A stretch of DNA of 64,000 bases from Hordeum vulgare subsp. vulgare. Taxonomy: Eukaryota > Streptophyta > Magnoliopsida > Poales > Poaceae. The notes beneath the pieces were generated by a model. The model saw only the letters and a program-made list of their open reading frames with translations. It was not told where the DNA came from and made no database searches. Both the position numbers and the translations under genes were made by a program. The DNA is taken from positions 491,233,763 to 491,297,762 of the forward strand of contig NC_058524.1 of NCBI RefSeq assembly GCF_904849725.1, in the 5' to 3' direction. Position 1 is the first letter of the stretch. The number at the start of each line of letters is the position of its first letter. Positions 1 through 10,800 of the stretch are shown piece after piece.

Positions 1-13
1 CACACAATCAATA

Positions 14-822
14 TTACATGGTAACCCACAAACCTGTAACATCACATGTCAGCCTTTGTAGTTGGGTGACACCGGTTTGACCTGTAGATGGTGTGTGTGA
101 CACGGTGGTATCATCGTTCAGGAGTCGACTTGCAGTCTTTCTCTTTTCACGGGATATGCGTTGTCGTTTTAATATCTCATCCCTGTTTCGTGCATATCGC
201 TCCCTGTCCCTTTGCCTCCTCAACTCCTTAGGGTCTGCATACAAAGGTAATTAGTATGAACACATAGGGTTGTATCTACTGTTTTGAGCATCATTACCAA
301 TGGGCATGGACAACTGGGTTTGTGTTTCATTTTCTTGTTCAGCTTGAAGTTGTCCACTGAATGCATCATCCACATTGTGCGAATAATGTTCGCCAACCAT
401 TTGCCCCTGCAGCTCAATCGGGTCCACATCTATGGCACCTTAGTGTTAGTTTGGTGCATGACATCTCATCAGTTATATGAACAAAACATAGGCATGCAAG
501 ATGAGGGCATTTTTACCTCGGGACATAGACACCGGCGTATTTGTTGCATTTTGCTGGTCAGTAAGCATTGGTGTTGAACTAGGTTTCTTATCACGGGCCT
601 CACGACGTCTCTTAAGAATGTCATCTTTATTGCATGCATAATACTCTCTCTCTGCCTCTTTAATTCTTTAGGGTCTGCATAAATACACACCGCAAGTTAG
701 TACATAAGCAACAACAATAACATTATTACAATTTAGGAAAGGTTGATGATAGTTACCAAATTTTGGTTGTTACTTATGTCCTGAAATGGGGTGCGCGCCC
801 CCGCACCGTTGGAATCTGACAT
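14..822 (-). pseudogene. Helitron Rep/helicase-like protein, N-terminal exons (partial)
   Basis: Four exon-like blocks read leftward. Exon 1 (822-757) starts MSDSNGAGARTPFQDI and ends at a GT donor. Exon 2 (674-517) follows a TATGCAG acceptor and starts DPKELKRQRE, but a small indel shifts its frame after about ten residues. Exon 3 begins at 429. Exon 4 (234 to about 34) again starts with DPKEL and continues RRQRDRERYARNRDEILK, a strongly basic helix-like segment. Such basic stretches occur near the N-terminus of Helitron replicase-helicases in grasses (family knowledge). The Rep HUH motif and helicase domain are not in the window. Exon 1 is in phase 0, but the DPK codon needs one carried base, so the splice model is off by one or a base has been lost. 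The basic block occurs twice. Confidence 0.5.
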
Positions 823-2242
823 ATCTTAGCCTTCTGCATGAATATTGATGTCATTTAATTTTGTGAAGCATGATTAAAGATGTTAGATAATTGCAGTAGC
901 CAAAACAGTAACCATAAACAACATGAAATTACTATGGTCTGATTTAAAATATAATAATCATGCCACAAATTGTTTGGATTGTCGATTTAATAAAAATAAT
1001 GATCCGAAATCAATGGATATTACTTCTTTTGGCCCTAATCACCTGAACTGTCTGAGAGTTGAGACTTCAGAAGTTAGGACATTGCTAGCAGATCTTTCTA
1101 GAAGAAAGTAACACTGAAAAAGAAAAGATAATCAGGTGATCACCGTTTTTTAATATTTTTTAATCAAACGCTTGTGTTTATAAGACTGGGCGAGATGGAT
1201 GTACCAGAAAGTTCTTCACAGGGTCTCTCTGTTCGAGCTTTTTTTGTATTGTAATCCGTGCCTTCTGGAGCGTACACAAAATAACCTGCTACAAAATGTT
1301 TTATTATAGATTATGATACGTGCGTTGTTTTGCAACAGTTGTCCATGCAAAGGATCTAAAAGCTGGGAAAAAATAACCTGAAGAAGTTTCTATCAAAATT
1401 AACTACATCGATGACACAAGAAAGGTAAGCTGCTACAAAACACAGATAGTTCCAGAAACCAGTGTATCCCTATCGGATACCGTATCCGATACTGATTCTT
1501 TCCCCGGTGCTCCCACTCCCTTTACCCCCATTATCCTGTACAATTCTATCTAATTGAAGGCCGCTGATACCCTTTTGGCTCTTGATTCTTGCTTTTGTTA
1601 GAATCATGGATAAGAGTCAATAAGCAGCTATATTAGGATCATTCTTCTCTTTTCCATGTTGTAACGTTTAGATCATTTCACTTATCGGATTTTAATTCCA
1701 TGTGATTGGATGCATATTTGAATAAATCCTCCAGTCATTGTAGCTGTTGCACAAGCGACAAATAATAAAAATAAATCTTATGAAAAATACTACAGTCTTC
1801 TGATTCGTGGCTGTAAGAGGGGTTTGTTACTTAGCGTGTCAGGTTCCGCTTCAGGTTTTGGTGTTTAGAGTGGATTGGATTGTCCGACACTATGCTTGTA
1901 GTGTTTGGAGGTTAGTGCAGTTTTAGTGGATTTTTTAGCTGTTTAGAACGGCATTTTTGCAGTTCGAATTGAACTGCAGAAATCTCTTATATCAGTGCAC
2001 AGAGGTAGTGGCAGATGAATTATGTTCCATTGTTGCTTGGTTGGTATTACCAATCTCAGTTGGTTTTCAACCCTGTGGGTTTGCTCACATGAAGTCACAT
2101 GATTGTTGTATTACACGCATGACTTATGTAGGAAGTTTTTTTTATTGGATTTGCATGTAATTTCAGTTTCTGTATATCTGATGAAGTTCTTGTGACATGC
2201 CGTTGGTTCCTGTTGTATTTGACTTGATTCATTCAGCAATAA

Positions 2243-2333
2243 CTTGGTCTTGAGTTGAAATAGTGTATCTATTGCTCCATACAATTTTATTTGCTTGGTC
2301 TTGAGTTGAAATAGTGTATCTATTGCTCCATAC
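2243..2333. repeat. Tandem duplication, 51-bp period
   Basis: A block of about 40 bases beginning CTTGGTCTTGAGTTG occurs at 2243-2282 and again at 2294-2333 without visible mismatches, separated by a short T-rich spacer. This is a recent local duplication inside the Helitron. Confidence 0.9.
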
Positions 2334-2680
2334 TTGTTGAATTTTACCAACCAGTATCTAGGGAATTTATTTATAGCATTTGTAGATTAAAATGTTCTGT
2401 GTTATTGGTTCTACCCTTCTTGGTGTGCTTGATAATGGGTCACGTGTTTAACGATTATAAAATCCTGATGGGGACTGAACTAAGATGGTTTCAGTTTTGT
2501 TTTTGTGTTGGCACACCTAGCATGATCTAATCAAGAGAATTAATTATGTTATTGCATTTTATTATTTTATGAATCACTCTCTTGAATAAAGAAATGAACT
2601 TACTGTATTATTGCCATGGTGTGTTAAGTTATGGTCAAAATGATAACCATTTTGTTTGTGGGTTGATCCCTCATGTGGCT

Positions 2681-2874
2681 GTCAAAGGTTGCTTTCTTTG
2701 CAAAATAAAAAATTGTGTTCCTTTAATTTGGTATACAACATCTGGTTATGTGGTTGTCAAAGGTTGCTTTCAAAAAAATGTGTTCCTTTAATTTGGTATA
2801 CTTGTTTCTCTGTTCGTACCAAAGACAATATTTTTCTGTAACCTATCATCATTTGTTTCTCTGTTCGTACCAAA
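2681..2874. repeat. Degenerate tandem duplication
   Basis: The string GTCAAAGGTTGCTTT occurs at 2681 and 2756, TGTGTTCCTTTAATTTGG near 2715 and 2779, and TTTCTCTGTTCGTACC at 2805 and 2856. The order is kept in a partly overlapping duplicated block with small indels. Confidence 0.8.
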
Positions 2875-2914
2875 AAATGCAAGAGAACTCAAACTGTGCA
2901 CCTGTGCTTCCTTT

Positions 2915-3110
2915 TTGAATCTGCAGCCGCGTTTCGTCGTCTGGCGTCCCTGTTGTCTACCTGGCGGATGGACTCCAGGCTGCTCGCGGCAACAGTTGGC
3001 GATGGTGACGCTGCTCGCGGCAACAGTTCGTGACGGCGACGGAAGCGGAGGGGGAGGGGGAGGGGGACGGGGACGGGGAGGGGGAGGCTTAGGCGCAGGC
3101 TGAGGCGACG
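2915..3110. other. GC-rich, G-run-rich block
   Basis: This is a sharp GC island within AT-rich sequence. About 3048-3090 has repeated GGGGGA and GGGGAC units on the plus strand, enough closely spaced G-runs for G-quadruplex folding. A 62-residue frame crosses it and ends in a glycine/arginine-rich run, which looks like low complexity rather than a protein. It may be a captured 5'-UTR-like fragment inside the Helitron. Confidence 0.45.
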
Positions 3111-3493
3111 GTGATGGTGCAGGACACGGCGGGTGGCTGCGGCGTATGGTGTGAGGAGGACGTGTTACTTGCCGTTAATTGTGGCTAAATTTCTGTAGAT
3201 TGATTGGCTCGTTTTTTTTGCGGGGAGGTGCAACTGTTGGATCTATTTTTGTTTGCTCGCTCTAGGATGGAGGTGGAGGTGGAGCACGGTCAGCCTTTGG
3301 TGAATTTGGTAACTGCAAACCGTCGTGGTGCATGGTTGGTGGAAAGCCGTTAGATTGCAATTTATTGACTAATTATGTGGTGGTGATTGATGTTTGTTTT
3401 TTATGGGTCTAATAGCTGTGTGTACTTAGAAAAGTTCTCGTTTGCTTCTTTATTAGTAGTATAGAAAAGGCGGCTGCTAGGCGTCAGCCGGCT

Positions 3494-3518
3494 GGCTGAT
3501 CTTAGGAAAAGATCAGCC
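3494..3518. repeat. Perfect inverted repeat (hairpin) beside the Helitron end
   Basis: The 10-base arms GGCTGATCTT (3494-3503) and AAGATCAGCC (3509-3518) flank a 5-base loop. An imperfect GGCTGG/CCAGCC pairing extends the stem outward. It lies 28 bp outside the Helitron 5' terminus at 3465, so it is not the Helitron's own 3' hairpin. Its role is unknown. Confidence 0.8.
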
Positions 3519-3620
3519 GCCTGACCAGCCGTTGATTTGCGTCAACATAATTTGATTAGAGCCGCTTGATTTTTTGATAGGACCAAATTATCATTTTCAT
3601 CCCACGTGTCCCATGTCTCG

Positions 3621-3724
3621 TAGCAGCCTTTCCACCCACCAACCAGCATTCTTACTCTCCCAGCGTCACACGTAATAGCCTTTCCAGCCACCAACCAGCA
3701 TCCCTACTGCCCCAGCGTCACACG
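3621..3724. repeat. 52-bp direct tandem repeat, two units
   Basis: Units at 3621-3672 and 3673-3724 share AGCCTTTCCA, CCACCAACCAGCAT and CCAGCGTCACACG with a few substitutions. They sit directly before the minisatellite and may belong to the same repeat-rich element. Confidence 0.85.
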
Positions 3725-3769
3725 TAATTCCTTGAAGAAGCGATGATGCTCCATTGCTCTGATCGTCAT

Positions 3770-4690
3770 ACCCCGGCGATGCTCCACTGCAGAACCGGCG
3801 TCGCTCCGCCGCAGCACTAACCATGCCTGCCAATGCCCCGAGAAGCTCCACTACAAAACTGATGATGTCTCGGCAGCCTGGCGATGCTCTGACGACCTGG
3901 GAAGCTTCACGGCAGCACCGATGATGTCTTGGCGGTCTGACCAGGCTCCAGCGATCCTCCGACGACCCGAGAAGCCTCACTGCATCACCAATGATGTTTC
4001 GACAGCCCCACGATGCTCTATGACCCGAGAAGCTCCCTTGCAGCACTGAGGATGTTTCGGCGGCCCCACGATGCTCCGACGACCCGAGATGCTTCCTTGC
4101 AGCACCGGTGATGTTTCGACGCCCCGACGATGCTCCGACGACCCGAGAAGCTCCACTGCAGCACCGGTGATGCTCAGGCGACCCGAGAAGCTCCACTGCA
4201 ACACCGGTGATGCTCCGGCGACCCGAGAAGCTCCCTTGCAGCACCAATGATGTTTCAGTGCCCCGACGATGCTCCGATGACCCCAGAAGCTCCACTGCAT
4301 CACTGATGATCTTTCGACGCCCTGATGATGCTCTGGCGACCCGAGAAGCTCCGTTGTAGCACCGGTGATGTTTCGGCGGACCGGCGATGCTCTACGTCCC
4401 AAGAAGCTCCGATGTAGCACTGATGATGTTTTGGTGCCCCGACGATGCGCTTGTGACCCTAGGAGCTCCACTGCAGCACTGATGATGTTTTGGCATCCCA
4501 ACGATGCTCCGGCGACCCGAGAATCTCCACTGCAACACCAATGATGTTTTGATGGCCCAACGATGCTCCGACGACCCGAGAAGCCCCACTGCAGCACCGG
4601 TGATGTTTCGACAGATCGACGATGCTCTGTCGCAGCACCGGTGATGCGACGATGGCCCGGCGATGCTCCGTCGCAACACTAGTGATGTTC
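3770..4690. repeat. 59-bp minisatellite with 40-bp short units
   Basis: The anchor ACCCGAGAAGCTCC (variants included) recurs at about 3964, 4023, 4082, 4141, 4181, 4221, 4280, 4339, 4397, 4456, 4515 and 4574. Spacing is 59 bp except for two 40-bp steps (4141 to 4181 to 4221), where the TGATGTTTCGGC part of the unit is missing. Because 59 is not a multiple of three, successive units rotate reading frame, yet long stop-poor minus-strand frames exist in all three phases (for example 3666-4295 and 3977-4597). Those frames are best read as a by-product of a unit without stops; I do not call them genes. Confidence 0.9.
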
Positions 4691-4701
4691 TCATGGCTCA
4701 A

Positions 4702-5765
4702 CAGTGCTTCAAGTCTCTGCCCACCTCGCTCAGCACTGCACTCGGTGTCCTAGCAACCAGAAATAAGCTCACCCACCATGTGTCCCCATTGCGGCACCGG
4801 TTGCAACTCCCACGGCCGGTTTCCAACATCCGCTCGGCGGCCCTTAGCAGGATCGTCGATCTCCATTGCAACGGTCACACGTAGCACCCTTGGCTAGCAG
4901 CAATCATTTAAGACTGCCCTTGTTTTTTCTAAGCAAATGTACGGAATCGCCTTATTGAAAACTGTGTTGATAATAATACATCACTGGCATCTTCACTCAT
5001 CCATTGTTGAGTCTCTGCAAGGAGAAAAACGCGACGACAAAAAATAAAAATATTACGAACAACACAAGAAGAACAGCAAACCAACTGAATAGAGAACCAC
5101 ACTCTCTCTGCATTGGCTACTACTTGATGAAACAACATTGCTAGATAAAATGCGAGTACCTCTAAGAAAAAAACACTGTCTAGCCAGAAACATACAAAGA
5201 GGTAAGCCTGCAGGTGAAAGAAAGCTTCTAATGAATCATTGTCACATTATCTAGCACACCATGCATGTAATCAGGAGCCTTATTTTTTACAAAAAGGAGT
5301 CCTAGAAAAATGAAGAAAAACCACTAGAGTCTGTTCTGCAATAAAACACCGCCCCCATTTGCGTAGAATCAAACCCATGACTAGAAAAAAGAAAGCAAAA
5401 AGCACATCCCAGTCTGGAAAACTAACATTCTTGCTGCTGCCTACAATTGCTGATCTGAAATGAACAAAAGTAAATAATGCTAGACTGTTAGGCTGACATG
5501 CATGTTCTAACTGAAGGCCATGGTGGTTATGGGGTTGAGTATGGATTGTCTACATGATTAATCCATATGTACACGTGATATGGTATAATAGTGTTCGCAC
5601 GTAGCCTCACGAAAGCATGATTGATTAGCGTCAGACTGTCAGCAATGCTCACAAATTGTACTCCAAAATGATTGCAGTGTAAGCAATGACGTGCTAGCAG
5701 TTCAGAGTTTCAACATTAATTCTAGTGTTCGGACCCCAAATAAAATCTGAGATTTATCGCCGTCA
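4702..5765. other. No recognisable gene or element
   Basis: There are only short frames, none with a known motif. A stretch near 5400-5465 (CAGTCTGGAAAACTA then ATTCTTGCTGCTGC) resembles 7345-7375, so the two sides of the inserted Helitron contain related sequence. Nothing else is identifiable. Confidence 0.4.
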
Positions 5766-6582
5766 TCTATACCTAATAATAAAGCGGCTATTGCTTCCGT
5801 CGGAAAACCTATCGCGATATTTTTATAAAAAAGCTTCTATAATTTTTGTTATTCAACCCGCGCTCCATCATTTATCTGCAACACAAAAGAAAAAAAACGA
5901 TTCGCTGCAAAAATTATACCCGTACGCATCGCCTCCTCCCGTCGATCCTGGGCCACCCTGGCCTGTGCCCAGGCCGCCGCCCCACCACTCGCCGCCGCGG
6001 CCGACCTCAACCGCCACCGCTGCCGATCTCAACACACCCGCCTCCGCGGCCGTACCTCTCCCCGCTCACTGCCCCCGTTGCGGCGCTCAAGCGCATCGCG
6101 TCGACCCTGGTCCACCCTGGCCTGTGCCCAGGCCGCCGCCACACCACTCGCCGCCGTGGCCGACCTCAACCGCCATTGCTGCCGATCACAACCCACCCGC
6201 CTCCGCGGCCGTACCTCTCCCCGCTCACTGCCCCCGTTGCAGCGCTCGAGCGCATCGCGTCGACCCTGGTCTACCCTGGCCTGTGCCCATGCCGCTGCCA
6301 CACCACTCGCCGCCGCGGCCGACCTCAACCACCACTGTTGTCGATCTCAACCCACCCGCCTCCGTGGCCGTACCTCTGCCCGCTTACTGCCCCCGTTTCG
6401 GCGCTCGAGCACAGCTTCTGGATCAAATCAACGCGACAACTACAGTGACTGGGGATGATGCGTCTGCTCGATGCACAACGGCGGTAGAGCGAAGTACTTG
6501 CAGGTGGAGGCGGGCCTCCATGGCTCACACGGGGAACTCCGAGGTTATGACGCGGCAACGGCAACTCCTTATGGCCAGATAG
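5725..6582 (+). CDS. Proline-rich frame with three 53-residue repeats (doubtful gene)
   Basis: The open frame spans 285 codons. Its first ATG (5725) lies upstream of the Helitron, so that start is probably not native. From 5941 it contains three in-frame copies of a 159-bp unit (starts 5941, 6100 and 6259), each encoding about 53 residues with the core VDPGPPWPVP followed by proline/histidine-rich sequence and PLPAHCPRCGA-like ends with a CPRC pair. The 159-bp period is a multiple of three, so the frame is kept across units. No signal peptide, membrane segment or known domain is evident. The other two frames are also largely open, so GC-rich composition alone could explain it. It may be a captured exon fragment amplified inside the Helitron. 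Confidence 0.25.
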   Translation: MFGPQIKSEIYRRHLYLIIKRLLLPSENLSRYFYKKASIIFVIQPALHHLSATQKKKNDSLQKLYPYASPPPVDPGPPWPVPRPPPHHSPPRPTSTATAADLNTPASAAVPLPAHCPRCGAQAHRVDPGPPWPVPRPPPHHSPPWPTSTAIAADHNPPASAAVPLPAHCPRCSARAHRVDPGLPWPVPMPLPHHSPPRPTSTTTVVDLNPPASVAVPLPAYCPRFGARAQLLDQINATTTVTGDDASARCTTAVERSTCRWRRASMAHTGNSEVMTRQRQLLMAR

Positions 6583-7063
6583 AGGCGCCTAACCCTTGCT
6601 CCCCTCATCGTATCCCCTCCTCCGGCAGGAACTCATCATCTGGTGAGATCCCCTCCCCATGCCTCCAACCGTGTGTCAAGCACCGGCAAGAAATTTTGTT
6701 TTGTGGGGATTTGTTTGCTGATGAATGAATGTATTGAATGTAAGATTGTATTGTTGTAGAGACAGAGAATGGAACACCACCTTCAGTTTGTCATCTGATC
6801 CCACATTCTCTACCCCATGAGTGAAATAAGATAATAGTCCATTGATCAATTCACGTAGCCTCTTTGTTTTGCTTTGCTTGTCCCGCTCAATTTCTTATCA
6901 TGGTGGAATTAACAATGGATGGGTTGATTTCTCAACAGAATAGGATAGGACTGACTACATTAATTAGTTAGCTTATTATTTTAATAAATCAAAATGATTA
7001 TAAAAAGATTAAAAGCATGTGGTATTTTTTTCTCCCGTTGCAACGCATGGGCCCTTTTGCTAG
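5766..7063 (+). mobile_element. Complete non-autonomous Helitron (1298 bp)
   Basis: The 5' end TCTATACCTAATAATAAAG begins right after an A (5765). The 3' end is CTAG at 7060-7063 followed by T (7064), which is the A-to-T insertion pattern expected of Helitrons. A short imperfect hairpin (7034-7051, CCCGTTGC / GCATGGG) ends 8 bases before CTAG. It has no Rep/helicase, so it would depend on a partner such as the element at 1-3465, whose 5' end is nearly identical. The interior carries a GC-rich triplicated block (5941-6417) unlike its AT-rich ends. Confidence 0.9.
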
Positions 7064-7781
7064 TATCCACGTAAGTTACAAACTAACTAATTTGATTATT
7101 CGAAACAACTGAGGAGTTAAAAGGATGATTTTCCTTCAGTGTCTAACAGATATTCAAGCTGGCTTTACTGAATTATGATAAACTTTAATGGACATTGCTA
7201 ATCCTCTTCAGAAATTCAGATATCTTGACATTCTATCAGCATAACTGAATAACATCACAAGTATGTCTTTCCTTTTCTCCAATAAAGATCATACGATCTG
7301 TCTGCCGGCCAGCGTACTCTGTATTGCAATGAAGAATCATTCTCAGTCTGGAGAACTACATTCTTGCTGCTACTCAGTAGTCTATGCCGCAAATGAAGCA
7401 CCACTCCCAGTCTGAAGAACAACAACATTACTGTTGCTGCTAAGAAAACGAAGACACAGTGGATTGCTGTGCTGGCCGTCGATTTGTTGATCTAAAACGA
7501 AGCAAATGCTCCACATACGCATGATCTATGCAGCACCCCCGCTCCGGTCTAATCGTCCATGACCTAAACGGTCCCGCCGAGCCCCTCCGACCTACAATCG
7601 CCGCGCCGTCAGCTCCCCCCTACCCCAAGAGCAGTAGGGTAGCCAGCTCAATAATCTAGGGTGGTCCAATAGTAAAACTGTCATTTGTATTAATTACCAC
7701 ATTAAATTTTACTCATTTTTGCTATAATATATAGGATGTAGATGAATTGCAGGGTGGTCCATGGACCACCCGGACCCCCCC
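7064..7781. other. Host sequence between Helitron and LINE, no gene recognised
   Basis: There is no supported reading frame. The stretch before the LINE includes a 20-bp perfect palindrome (7752-7771) and ends in a C-run. The sequence beyond the LINE (13254 on, CCCCTAGCTACGCCACTG) plausibly continues it, giving the pre-insertion context of the LINE. Confidence 0.4.
7752..7771. repeat. 20-bp perfect palindrome
   Basis: GGGTGGTCCATGGACCACCC is identical to its own reverse complement. A half copy (GGGTGGTCCA) lies near 7660. It sits about 10 bp from the LINE insertion point. Confidence 0.9.
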
Positions 7782-7884
7782 TTTTTGTGGGTAAACACTC
7801 CACATCCCTTTTCCTTTATTTCAACTCACAAGAGGTTTATGTACAATATAGGACAAGAATATACAAGGGGGGCGTATAAAAACC

Positions 7885-10800
7885 TTACGGAGGTAAAAAG
7901 GAGATCCACTTGAGGAGATCATCTTTAAATCTAGCCTTAATTCTATAAGATAAAAGGGAAATGTCATGAACGAAGTTGGACTTCCATCTGTTGAATCTTG
8001 GATGCTCATTGTTGAAGACCATTGCATTTCTGGTGATCCAAATATTCCAGCATGCAGTAAAAACCACTTCAGAGAAGAATGGATGATGGAATTCTCTTTT
8101 GGTTCTCAGAGTAATGTCCCACATGGAGGTTCTCTGCCAAGAAATTTTAAGATAGTTCCAAACCCTGGTGCTGAACATGCAGGTAAAGAAAAGATGATCC
8201 CTGTCCTCTTTGATCCTTGCATGACAAAGAACACACAAATTGGAGTCTGAAACATTCCAATGGCGTCTCTCAAGCATGTCTTGAGTGTTCAGTTTGTCCA
8301 TAATGAGCATCCAGGCAAACATCTTGTATTTCATGGTACAACAACTCTTCCAAACCCAACCGAGAAGAGGGTTGGGAATAATTGGTTGATGAACATGGTG
8401 TAATACTTTTTTGGCAGAATAACCCTTACTGTCCCCACTCCAAAGCCAGACATCCTTGCCGGACTGCTCCCTGTGAAGGTTCTGAAGAAGGCTCTGAACT
8501 GTTTGCAATTCCTGGAAGGCTCTGTCAGAAAGTGGTACATGGAACAGACTTGTCATGGTGCTTGACTCAAAAGCTTTGAAAACCTCTTCAGCAGTGCAGA
8601 AGGTGTCAATAGCAAAAGAGAACAGTCTTTGGAACCTATGAGCTAGGGGCAAAGTTGAGTCACCCAGTGCCCAAGAATCCGACCAGAAGAGGAAAGTATC
8701 CCCTCTATTTGGTTGAATGTAAGTGACAGCTCTAAAAGTGTCCATCCTCTTGCAGATATCCTTCCACTAGAAAGATCCACATAGTGATGTGCCGTGTGGT
8801 ACTGTGTTATGGTAGTATGTGTTCCATATCAAGTCCACCCATGGCACTTCTTCTCTGTTAAAAAACTTATCAGCATGTTTAAGCAGAAGAGCATCATTTT
8901 GGACTGTCAGATTCATAATACCCAAGCCTCCTTTCATCTTGGGTCTGCATACCAAGTCCCAAGCAGTAAGAGCAGGTGCATGATCTTGACCATTTCTTCT
9001 CCAAAGGCATTGCCTTTGTATCCTTTCCAACTGCTTGAGAATTCCTGGAGGTATGTCCAGACTACAGAGGAAAAAGATGGGTATAGAAGATAGTGCAGAC
9101 TTGAGATATTGCAGTCTACCACCTTGTGCCAAGAAGGAAGAGCTAGCAGAAAGTCTTCTTTCCATGTTATGCACCAGGGGCATTAGGTCCATAATTCTTG
9201 GCTTGGTTGTCCCAACAGGCAGACCCAGATATGTGAAAGGTAAGGAACCAACCTTACACCCAATGGAATCAACCAGCCTTTGTAGCTCAACCTGATCAAT
9301 GTTGATTGGCAATAGAGCACATTTATGGTAGTTTACTTGAAGGCCAGTAGACTGTGAGAACAGCAAAAGCATTTTTTTTTGAACTCAAGTAATTGGGACT
9401 CCACAACAGGTAAGATGATAAGAGTGTCATCTGCATATTGCACAACTCGGAAGTCCTTATCATGACAAGGGATGGGTAGCTCAATGTTTCGACTCCTCAA
9501 CAATTGATTTACCAAGGTTTGGAGGAAATCCGAAGCAATGTCAGAGAGGAGAGGGGACATAGGTTCTCCCTGCCTGATACCCTTCTTGCACATAAATTTT
9601 CTGCCAGACACCCCATTTAGCAATACTGAGGAAGATCCAGGGGAGAGCAGCTGTTGTACCCATAAGATCCATTTCTCATTGAACCCTTTGTGTCTCAGAA
9701 CCTGAAAGATAAATTCATGTCTAATAGAGTCAAAAGCTTTCTCAAAATCAAGCTTGAGAATGACAATAGGTCTCTTTGAGTGATGACACTGGTGTAGGTA
9801 CTCCAAGGTCCAACCTACATAGTCTTGAATAGTCCTGGATTTGATGAAACCATATTGATTCTTGTGAATGCATTTCATGATTCGTAATTGCAACCTGTTG
9901 GCAACCATTTTGGACAAAAATTTCAGACCCATCCGAGTGAGAGAAATTGGTCTAAAGTCTCCCACTTGCTCAGGGGATCTCTTTTTGGGAACCATGGTTA
10001 TGTAAGAAGAATTCATATTCTCAAGCTTTGCAATCCCTCCATGGAAGTCATTTACAAGCTTATAAAAATCCTCATAGATGATATGCCAACATTTTTTGGA
10101 GAATAAACCATTGAACCCATCTGGGCCTGGAGCTTTATCAATGGGCATTTTTTTGACAGTTTTGTCCATCTCCTCCTTGCTGAAAGGGAGGGTAAGAACA
10201 TCTAACCCTTCTACCCTATCAAGTAGTGACTGAAGGTCAAAAGGCAGGTTTATTCCTTGTGAGGAACCCATCCCGCCCTTAAACGTTGACCAAAAGCAAC
10301 CAGCAATTTGCTCACGGTCAGTGATGACAGTTCCATCATCAAGCTTTAGAGATGAAATGGAGTTCCTTCTATATCTTTCAGTGGCCATGGCATGATTTTT
10401 TGTGTGTTTTCTTATTCAACTTCGATAAACCTGATAGTGGCTCTCTTTTTCCAGCATAGAAACTGCAAGCGGAGAAGGTGTTCTAAGTGCAGCTTTACAA
10501 TCACGCTGAAGTTAGATTCTGGTCTGAACAGAGGTCTCAGTTTCTCAAGATTGTCCAGAAGTAAGATCACCTGATTGCATTTGCCTATAAGTGCTTTGAT
10601 CTTAGATAGACTGGTCTACCATCCTTTTAGTGCCTCTGTGAGAGTTTTAAACTTATCCATTATAATGGCAGTGATATGACCTTTTCGAGAGGGCACCTTC
10701 CAAGATTTCTCTACACAGTCAAGAAAACCAGCCATTTCCACCCAATAATTTTCAAAACGAAAAAGGTTGCACTTAGGAATGGTTGTGTTTATGCATACTA

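Larger units (their letters stand above)
823..2900. other. Non-coding interior of the Helitron
   Basis: There is no convincing reading frame in either direction. Base composition is AT-rich with T-rich runs like introns or untranslated leader. It holds two short local duplications (2243-2333 and 2681-2874) and a small perfect palindrome at 1471-1491. I see no other structure. Confidence 0.5.
1..3465 (-). mobile_element. Helitron, 5' part (3' end lies outside the window)
   Basis: Read on the minus strand, the sequence starting at 3465 is TCTATACTACTAATAAAG, which matches the 5' terminus typical of grass Helitrons. The complete Helitron at 5766-7063 begins almost identically. Minus-strand exons at 14-822 resemble the N-terminal part of the Helitron Rep/helicase protein and run in the same direction, as expected if the element continues beyond the left edge. 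The base before the TC terminus on the minus strand is T rather than the usual A, so the exact end could be off or mutated. The 3' hairpin and CTAG end are not visible. Confidence 0.6.

Noticed and set aside
3048..3090. Glycine/arginine-rich peptide encoded by the G-rich tract
   Set aside because: Low-complexity purine repeat; the frame is short and has no partner exon.
3494..3530. Helitron 3' hairpin
   Set aside because: It lies outside the 5' end of the minus-strand Helitron and is not followed by CTAG at the proper distance.
3666..4701. Overlapping minus-strand frames of 80-209 codons that look like a repetitive protein
   Set aside because: They are explained by a 59-bp minisatellite unit that lacks stops; the frame rotates from unit to unit and no non-repetitive domain is attached.
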